Assembly: GCA_030146155.1 (NCBI GenBank)
Contig: JASLCF010000211.1
Span: 1 to 17,869, forward strand
Direction of reading: 5' to 3'
DNA length: 17,869 bases
Source of the DNA: Savagea sp.
GTDB lineage: Bacteria > Bacillota > Bacilli > Bacillales_A > Planococcaceae
Shown in pieces: positions 1-4,265 of this stretch. The position numbers were made by a program, and so were the translations under genes. The notes beneath the pieces are model-generated. The model had not been told where the DNA came from and searched no databases. It saw only the letters and a list, made by a program, of their open reading frames with translations. Within the stretch, counting starts at the first letter, position 1. Each line of letters begins with the position of its first letter.

Positions 1-57
1 CTTTAGCGCCGATGGTAATTGGGGGTTTCCCCCTGTGAGAGTAGGACGTTGCCGGGC
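1..57 (+). rRNA. rrf: 5S ribosomal RNA, 3' end (partial)
   Basis: The first bases match the 3' part of Firmicute 5S rRNA: the GCCGATGGTA stretch, the G-rich/C-rich hairpin TGGGGGTTTCCCCC, then GTGAGAGTAGGACG and the closing strand GCCGGGC. The 5' half lies outside the window. The exact 3' end (57 or a base or two later) is not resolved. Two terminator-like hairpins follow directly, so this is the last gene of an rRNA operon. Confidence 0.93.
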
Positions 58-62
58 AAACG

Positions 63-90
63 AAACATCACCTGTTAGGTGATGTTTTTT
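63..90 (+). terminator. Intrinsic terminator of the rRNA operon
   Basis: A perfect 10-bp stem (AAACATCACC, 63-72, with GGTGATGTTT, 78-87) with a 5-nt loop runs into a T tract ending at 90. It lies just after the 5S 3' end. Confidence 0.88.
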
Positions 91-103
91 GGTTTTATAA
101 TAT

Positions 104-140
104 ATAACGTTGGTGATGCAATTTCACTAACGTTATTTTT
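104..140 (+). terminator. Second terminator-like hairpin after the rRNA operon
   Basis: ATAACGTTGGTGA (104-116) pairs with TCACTAACGTTAT (124-136), with one G-T wobble and a 7-nt loop, followed by TTTTT to 140. It is probably a back-up terminator in tandem with the one at 63-90. The near-symmetric sequence could also work on the other strand. Confidence 0.65.
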
Positions 141-220
141 ATTTTAAATAGAAAAAAGTGAGATTCCCTGTAGAATTAAAGTCGTCAAAAACCAAATTCA
201 GGAAACGAATGATATTAAAC

Positions 221-238
221 TGTAAGTTAAAACTTACA
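221..238. repeat. Short perfect inverted repeat
   Basis: TGTAAGTT (221-228) and AACTTACA (231-238) are perfect inverted copies two bases apart. The small gap and lack of a T tract argue against a terminator. It could be a protein-binding site or chance; no function is assigned. Confidence 0.4.
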
Positions 239-331
239 GAAATCACCTATCGACAAAGTCTATCAGTATGAATAGCCGTATGATTTTGTATAGACAGATT
301 TAATTGATCAGTAGATGTCAGTTACTTGAAG

Positions 332-452
332 TGCAAGAGGCGACTCTTTGTGGATAGCGTTACGTGAGAACCTGGACAGAGTGAAGCGAAGAAAGCGACT
401 AACCGGACGCCCCTAGAAACGCGTCCATCTGGAACGGAAAGCGACGAGTTAT
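332..452 (+). repeat. Probable degenerate copy of a dispersed Bacillales intergenic repeat
   Basis: The stretch is richer in G+C than its surroundings and carries phrases I associate with a dispersed intergenic repeat of Bacillaceae/Planococcaceae genomes: GTGCAAGAGGCGACTC near the start, CGACTAACCGGACGCC in the middle and GCGTCCATCTGGAACGGAAA near the end. Within it GGACGC (405-410) can pair with GCGTCC (421-426) around a 10-nt loop, so the transcript may fold. There is no open frame or transposase. The family is recalled from memory and the ends are approximate. Confidence 0.5.
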
Positions 453-485
453 TTGGATATCCCCTTTAAAAAGAACTCCTTAAAA

Positions 486-506
486 AATAAGTGACAGTGA
501 CTTATT
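486..506. repeat. Small inverted repeat
   Basis: AATAAGT (486-492) and ACTTATT (500-506) form a 7-bp stem with a 7-nt loop. No T tract follows, so it is not called a terminator. Function unknown. Confidence 0.35.
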
Positions 507-586
507 GACGCGTCCTCTAGCCAACCTCTATTCATTGACTAAAATTCTTTACCAACGTTATTTGATAAAGAACCAGCTTATTTGTT

Positions 587-614
587 TTGAATCAATTTTA
601 TAGATAGGTATGAT
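587..614 (+). promoter_or_regulatory. Candidate sigma-A promoter for yebE-yebG
   Basis: TTGAAT (587-592) and TATGAT (609-614) are 16 bp apart, about 85 bp before the yebE start. A rival is TTGACG (505-510) with TCTATT (527-532). Some promoter is needed because the rRNA operon terminates upstream; which one is used cannot be decided from sequence. Confidence 0.4.
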
Positions 615-699
615 CATGATAATACTGAAAAACTCTTGCACGTTCTAAAGAAAAGAAGTATTGTGTGAGTAGAAACACATAAGAAAGAGGGATGTTACT

Positions 700-1239
700 T
701 TGATGATGTTATTCATCATATTTTCAATCAATATCGTTTACGTATCATTTTTTACGGTACGAATGATTTTAACACTAAAAGGTTACCGCTATATTGCGGC
801 CAGTGTGAGTATGATTGAAATCGTGATTTATGTAGTAGGACTAGGTCTTGTATTGGATAATTTAAATGAAATACAAAACTTAGTAGCTTATGCACTTGGT
901 TATGGTTGTGGGGTAATTGTAGGGACAAAGATTGAAGAAAAGCTTGCCTTAGGTTATGTCACAGTGAATGTGATTACTTCAGACTATGACAAAGAGCTTC
1001 CTTCTGAATTAAGAAAAAAAGGATATGGGGTTACCACTTGGAAATCACAAGGACTTGAAGGGGATCGAACTTCTATGCAAATTTTAACGCCTAGAAAATA
1101 TGAATTAAAGCTTTATCAAGCTATTCAAGAGATTGATCCTAAAGCGTTTATTATTTCTTATGAACCAAAAATGATTCATGGCGGTTTCTGGGTGAAAACA
1201 GTGAAGAAAGGGAAACTATTTAATGAAGAATCGAAATAA
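700..1239 (+). CDS. yebE: UPF0316/DUF2179 membrane protein YebE
   Basis: A 179-residue protein closely resembling B. subtilis YebE. Its N-terminal half is hydrophobic: roughly residues 2-22, 30-52 and 60-75 look like membrane segments, with the family phrases LTLKGYRYIAA and GTKIEEKLALGY. The C-terminal half is the soluble DUF2179 domain, with TVNVIT, GYGVTTW, GLEGDR, QILTPRKYE and IHGGFWVK. The biochemical role of the family is unknown. I accept the TTG at 700 because AAAGAGGG ends 8 bp upstream; ATG at 703 or 706 would shorten the protein by only one or two residues. The 3' end overlaps the next gene by 17 bp, so the pair is probably co-transcribed, as in B. subtilis next to the pur operon. 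Confidence 0.9.
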   Translation: MMMLFIIFSINIVYVSFFTVRMILTLKGYRYIAASVSMIEIVIYVVGLGLVLDNLNEIQNLVAYALGYGCGVIVGTKIEEKLALGYVTVNVITSDYDKELPSELRKKGYGVTTWKSQGLEGDRTSMQILTPRKYELKLYQAIQEIDPKAFIISYEPKMIHGGFWVKTVKKGKLFNEESK

Positions 1240-1420
1240 AGTGAAAGAATGGCTAACTGTACCGGAAGAACAATCACCTTCTACTTTTTATGATCAGCTC
1301 ATTTCAGAAGGATGGTTAGTTTTGGGAAGACGTGAACAACCTGTTTTTGAAGAGAGAGAAGGAAAACCTCAGTGGTTACGACAGGAGATTCAGTTCCAAG
1401 TGAAGAAAAAAGACATTTAA
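1223..1420 (+). CDS. yebG: Small NETI-family protein YebG-like, without the NETI motif
   Basis: A 65-residue soluble protein. The position between yebE and purE, the length, and the C-terminal pattern (SEGW, then RREQPVFEE, then EIQFQVKKK) fit the Bacillales YebG family, whose members read roughly EGY...RRIEKPIF...QIVFE. The N-terminal motif that names the family, NETI, is not conserved; the equivalent stretch is EEQSPS near residues 16-21. The start overlaps yebE by 17 bp, with AAAGGGAA about 10 bp upstream. The function of the family is unknown. The last codons overlap the first PurR box of the pur promoter. Confidence 0.7.
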   Translation: MKNRNKVKEWLTVPEEQSPSTFYDQLISEGWLVLGRREQPVFEEREGKPQWLRQEIQFQVKKKDI

Positions 1421-1459
1421 CGAACAATTTTAAAATTAGTAAAATAAATGTTCGTAATT
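1416..1459 (+). promoter_or_regulatory. PurR operator: two inverted PurBoxes
   Basis: TTTAACGAACAAT (1416-1428) and, on the opposite strand, AATTACGAACATT (complement of 1447-1459) both match the Bacillus PurBox AWWWCCGAACWWT, with two and one mismatches. They are inverted and 18 bp apart. They end five bases before the -35 element, the arrangement known for PurR control of the B. subtilis pur operon, where PurR represses and PRPP relieves repression. Confidence 0.8.
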
Positions 1460-1464
1460 ATTCA

Positions 1465-1493
1465 TTGACGTATATTGATTGGATTGTTAAAAT
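1465..1493 (+). promoter_or_regulatory. Sigma-A promoter of the pur operon
   Basis: TTGACG (1465-1470) and TAAAAT (1488-1493) are separated by exactly 17 bp, and a TG one base before the -10 gives an extended -10. Transcription should begin near 1500, just before the riboswitch aptamer, and the PurBoxes sit immediately upstream. Confidence 0.85.
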
Positions 1494-1507
1494 AAATGGA
1501 GTATTCA

Positions 1508-1578
1508 TCCCACATATAAATCAAAGAATTGGCTTTGATGTTTCTACTCGGACACCGTAATGTCCGGACTATGCGGGA
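1508..1578 (+). ncRNA. Purine (guanine-type) riboswitch aptamer, variant loops
   Basis: The three-way junction of the purine riboswitch is readable. P1 is TCCCACA (1508-1514) with TGCGGGA (1572-1578), one A-C mismatch. J1/2 contains TATAA. P2 is ATCAAAG/CTTTGAT (1520-1526/1533-1539). J2/3 is GTTTCTAC (1540-1547). P3 is TCGGACA/TGTCCGG (1548-1554/1561-1567). J3/1 is ACTA. The specificity base equivalent to position 74 is C1569, indicating guanine or hypoxanthine rather than adenine. Kissing-loop GG (1531-1532) and CC (1555-1556) are present, but both loops are 6 nt (AATTGG and CCGTAA) instead of the usual 7. Confidence 0.9.
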
Positions 1579-1717
1579 AAGCAACTTTTGAGAAATTTAC
1601 GAAAGGTGTGTCGGTGCGAATGAATCCTAGAACATCCTCATATCAATCGTTATATGCTCGAATAGACTGCTTTTCATGCGTAAGTGTGGAAGTGTAGTTT
1701 ATTCGAGTTTTTTATTT
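1571..1717 (+). terminator. Riboswitch expression platform with intrinsic terminator
   Basis: The terminator hairpin pairs 1657-1670 (CTCGAATAGACTGC) with 1694-1707, a 14-bp stem with two G-T pairs, followed by TTTTTT. A competing antiterminator is visible: GGAAAGCA (1576-1583), overlapping the 3' strand of P1, can pair with TGCTTTTC (1668-1675), overlapping the 5' strand of the terminator. Inferred logic: bound guanine stabilises P1 and frees the terminator (OFF); without ligand the antiterminator forms and the pur genes are read. Confidence 0.85.
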
Positions 1718-1746
1718 CAAAAAAGTAAGTAAAGGAGCGAAACACA

Positions 1747-2235
1747 TTGTCTATTCGAGTTGGCGTAATTATGGGTAGCAAAAGCGATTGGGAAACGATG
1801 AAGCATGCTTGCGATATTTTGGATGAATTGCAAGTGGGTTACGAAAAGAAGGTAGTCTCTGCTCATCGAACACCAGATTACATGTATCAGTATGCAGAGG
1901 AAGCAGAAGAAAGAGGACTTCAAGTGATTATTGCAGGAGCAGGTGGAGCCGCTCATTTACCAGGTATGGTAGCTGCAAAAACTTTAGTTCCAGTCATTGG
2001 CGTACCTGTTCAATCTAAAGCCTTGAATGGAATGGACTCGTTACTATCGATTGTTCAAATGCCAGGAGGCGTTCCCGTAGCGACTGTCTCGATCGGCGTA
2101 GCAGGAGCAACGAATGCTGGTCTTCTCGCTGCACAAATGGTTGCTGTACATGATCAAGATGTGTTAGCAAAATTAAAAGCAAGAAGAGAAGAAATGAAAA
2201 ATATTGCTTTAGAAAGTAGTAGTGACATTCAATGA
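1747..2235 (+). CDS. purE: N5-carboxyaminoimidazole ribonucleotide mutase PurE
   Basis: This 162-residue enzyme converts N5-CAIR to CAIR, working with PurK. It matches class I PurE along its length: GSKSDWETM (about residues 10-18), SAHRTP (about 39-44), the AGAGGAAHLPGM loop, VPVQSKALNGMDSLLSIVQMP and the SIGVAGATNAG motif. These cover the phosphate- and CAIR-binding residues and the conserved Ser/His, so it should be active. Translation starts at TTG 1747, with AAAGGAG nine bases upstream; no in-frame ATG gives the conserved N-terminus. It is the first gene after the riboswitch and overlaps purK by four bases (ATGA), which suggests translational coupling. Confidence 0.96.
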   Translation: MSIRVGVIMGSKSDWETMKHACDILDELQVGYEKKVVSAHRTPDYMYQYAEEAEERGLQVIIAGAGGAAHLPGMVAAKTLVPVIGVPVQSKALNGMDSLLSIVQMPGGVPVATVSIGVAGATNAGLLAAQMVAVHDQDVLAKLKARREEMKNIALESSSDIQ

Positions 2236-3347
2236 CAATCATTTATCCAGGCTCAACGATAGGGATTATTGGCGGCGGACAACTAGGAAGAATGATGGCA
2301 CTGACTGCGAAAGCTTCAGGATATAAAATCGCGGTGTTAGAACCATCAAAAGATTCTCCTACAGGACAAGTGGCAGATGTTGAAATTGTTGCTCCTTATG
2401 ATGATGAGGCGGCACTCAGAAGATTAGCAGATGTCAGCGACGTTATTACTTACGAATTTGAAAATATTAATTATGAAGGTCTTAAACAATTGATGACATG
2501 GGCTCATGTTCCACAAGGAGCAGAGTTAGTGAAAATCACACAAAATCGAATGAATGAAAAAAGAGAGATTAAAGCATCAGGTGCACCTGTAGCTAATTAT
2601 ATTGAAGCAAATAGTTATGAAGAGTTAAAAGACTCGATTCATCAAATTGGTTATCCAGCAATCGTAAAAACAGCTTTTGGTGGATATGATGGAAAAGGGC
2701 AAGTCAGAGTAGATAGCGAAGAACAACTTGAAGAAGCTCGTTCATTATTTGAACACTCGGTCTGTATTGCAGAAGCATTTGTACCTTTTGTGAAGGAAAT
2801 TTCAGTTATTATTCAGCGAAATGCGAACGGGGATACAGAGACATTGCCAATCGCAGAAAATATTCATGTGAATCACATTTTACATGAATCCATTGTGCCT
2901 GCAAGAATAACTCCTCAATTGGCAGACAAAGCAATTGCGGCAGCTCATCAAATTGCAGAACACTTGCAATTAGTAGGTACACTGGCAGTTGAAATGTTTG
3001 TCTTAGAAAACGACAGTATTGTGATTAACGAGCTTGCACCACGACCACATAACTCAGGTCATTATTCAATTGAAGCTTGTAATGTTTCACAATTTACACA
3101 GCATATTCGTGCAATTTGTGGACTCCCACTTGTGGAGCCTAAATTATGGGGACCTTCAGTAATGATTAACTTACTTGGTCAACATATCGCGCCTGTTCTT
3201 GAACAACTCGATCAACACCCAGAGTGGTCTGTTCATTTATATGGTAAAGAAGAAGCGAAACGGGACCGAAAGATGGGTCATATTACAGTGATGACAGAGG
3301 ATTTAGAAAAAACACTACAACAAATTGAACAAACAAAAATTTGGTAA
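2232..3347 (+). CDS. purK: 5-(carboxyamino)imidazole ribonucleotide synthase PurK
   Basis: An ATP-grasp enzyme of 371 residues that carboxylates AIR with bicarbonate to give N5-CAIR for PurE. Visible features are the N-terminal GIIGGGQLGRMM fold, ADVEI and TYEFENI (preATP-grasp domain), the ATP-grasp loop GGYDGKGQ (about residues 151-158), and the metal/substrate segment NELAPRPHNSGHYSIEAC (about 265-282). Near the C-terminus are HLYGK and RKMGHIT. The length fits the family (B. subtilis about 380). The start ATG overlaps the purE stop. In B. subtilis purB and purC come next; here purS follows after 19 bp. Confidence 0.96.
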   Translation: MTIIYPGSTIGIIGGGQLGRMMALTAKASGYKIAVLEPSKDSPTGQVADVEIVAPYDDEAALRRLADVSDVITYEFENINYEGLKQLMTWAHVPQGAELVKITQNRMNEKREIKASGAPVANYIEANSYEELKDSIHQIGYPAIVKTAFGGYDGKGQVRVDSEEQLEEARSLFEHSVCIAEAFVPFVKEISVIIQRNANGDTETLPIAENIHVNHILHESIVPARITPQLADKAIAAAHQIAEHLQLVGTLAVEMFVLENDSIVINELAPRPHNSGHYSIEACNVSQFTQHIRAICGLPLVEPKLWGPSVMINLLGQHIAPVLEQLDQHPEWSVHLYGKEEAKRDRKMGHITVMTEDLEKTLQQIEQTKIW

Positions 3348-3366
3348 CCTTTGGAGGAAAACAACA

Positions 3367-3612
3367 ATGACAAAAGTAACAGTATATGTAACATTAAGAG
3401 AAAGTGTAGTAGACCCAGTTGGTATTGCAACAAAAGAAGGTTTGCATCAGTTAGGTCATGATAATGTAACATCTGTACGTGTTGGAAAGATTATTGAATT
3501 AGAAGTAGACGGTTCAGTTGAAAATATTGAGCAGCAAGCTAAAGAAATGTGCGAACAATTATTAGTGAATCAAGTCATCGAAGATTTTCGTTTTGAAATC
3601 GAGGAGGCCTAA
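3367..3612 (+). CDS. purS: Phosphoribosylformylglycinamidine synthase subunit PurS
   Basis: An 81-residue small subunit of FGAM synthase that bridges PurL and PurQ in the Bacillus-type complex. The sequence shows the PurS fold pattern: KVTVYVTLRESVVDP at the start, then VRVGKIIELEV and EMCEQLLVNQVIEDFRFEIEE. I chose ATG 3367, which has TTGGAGG about 10 bp upstream and gives the family N-terminus; the upstream in-frame ATG at 3325 lies inside purK and adds unrelated residues. The stop is two bases before the purQ start. No anomalous residue is obvious, in contrast to PurQ and PurL. Confidence 0.94.
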   Translation: MTKVTVYVTLRESVVDPVGIATKEGLHQLGHDNVTSVRVGKIIELEVDGSVENIEQQAKEMCEQLLVNQVIEDFRFEIEEA

Positions 3613-3614
3613 TC

Positions 3615-4265
3615 ATGAAGGTAGGAATTATTAATTTCCCGGGGACGAGTTGTGAAAATGAAGTACAACGCTTATTGAAAGAGTTGTTAGAAGTACAAGC
3701 AGAAGTCGTTTGGCATGAGGATGCAGAGATTAGCCAATACGATGCATTAATTATTCCTAATGGTGCTGCATACGGTCATTATTTAAGACCAGGTGCATTA
3801 GCCAAAGCTTCTAGCATTCGACATGCATTAGAAAAATTTGCTGCATCAGGAAAGCCTTTATTAGGAATTGGAAATGGATTTCAAATCTTGGTGGAGTTGG
3901 GTTTATTACCAGGTGCATTTTTAATGAATCCTAGTTTAAAGTTTGAATCAGGAAAAACTAATGTACGTGTATCTCCTGAGACTCTCTTTACTTCTGCTTA
4001 TCAAGAAGAAAAGGTAGTCGCTTTACCATTTGCTCATCAGTTTGGTCATTATGTGTTGACGGAGGAAGTCCCTTCAAATCAAATCATGATGACTTATGAA
4101 GATAATCGATTTGACGCTGCTCAGTCAATTGCTGCGGTAACAAATGCAAAAGGGAATGTTGCAGGAATGATGGTTTTACCTGAACGTGCAACGGAATCTA
4201 TTTTAGGAAGTACAGATGGATTAGCCGTCTTTCAATCAATGATAATGAATGGGAGTGACAACTAA
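3615..4265 (+). CDS. purQ: PurQ, FGAM synthase glutaminase subunit; catalytic residues lost
   Basis: Homologous end to end (216 residues) to the class I glutamine amidotransferase PurQ, which normally feeds ammonia from glutamine to PurL. Family landmarks are FPGTSC, the LRPG helix start, GKPLLGI-NGFQIL, LGLLPG, NAKGNVAGMM and PERATESILGSTDG. The catalytic machinery is missing. The nucleophile position in GVCNGFQ is Gly86 (codon GGA, 3870-3872). The HPE histidine is Leu188 (codon TTA, 4176-4178); only Glu190 remains. The oxyanion PGG is PNG (49-51), and the VAHGEG loop reads FAHQFG. The frame is intact with a strong GAGGAGG site, and it overlaps purL by one base, so it is probably still made. 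Inference: a structural pseudo-glutaminase, or an early stage of decay. Confidence 0.9.
   Translation: MKVGIINFPGTSCENEVQRLLKELLEVQAEVVWHEDAEISQYDALIIPNGAAYGHYLRPGALAKASSIRHALEKFAASGKPLLGIGNGFQILVELGLLPGAFLMNPSLKFESGKTNVRVSPETLFTSAYQEEKVVALPFAHQFGHYVLTEEVPSNQIMMTYEDNRFDAAQSIAAVTNAKGNVAGMMVLPERATESILGSTDGLAVFQSMIMNGSDN

Larger units (their letters stand above)
141..699. other. Gene-free region between the rRNA operon and yebE
   Basis: I see no convincing protein or tRNA gene here. Contents by position: a short palindrome (221-238); a GC-richer degenerate stretch that looks like a dispersed Bacillales repeat (about 332-452); a small inverted repeat (486-506); a candidate promoter (587-614); and the yebE ribosome binding site (about 684-692). 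GTCTAT near 257 and ATAGAC near 290 could pair as the base of a larger fold. Confidence 0.6.

Noticed and set aside
141..699. tRNA gene, T-box or known riboswitch upstream of yebE
   Set aside because: I looked for a tRNA T-loop, a T-box TGGNACC-like core and purine aptamer motifs and found none.
1372..1560. Open frame of 62 codons running through the pur promoter
   Set aside because: It covers the PurR boxes, promoter and riboswitch, starts inside yebG and has no family resemblance; chance frame.
3615..4265. purQ as an ordinary pseudogene with stops or frameshift
   Set aside because: The frame is uninterrupted, normal in length and well spaced; only catalytic residues are changed, so it is listed as a CDS with lost active-site residues.
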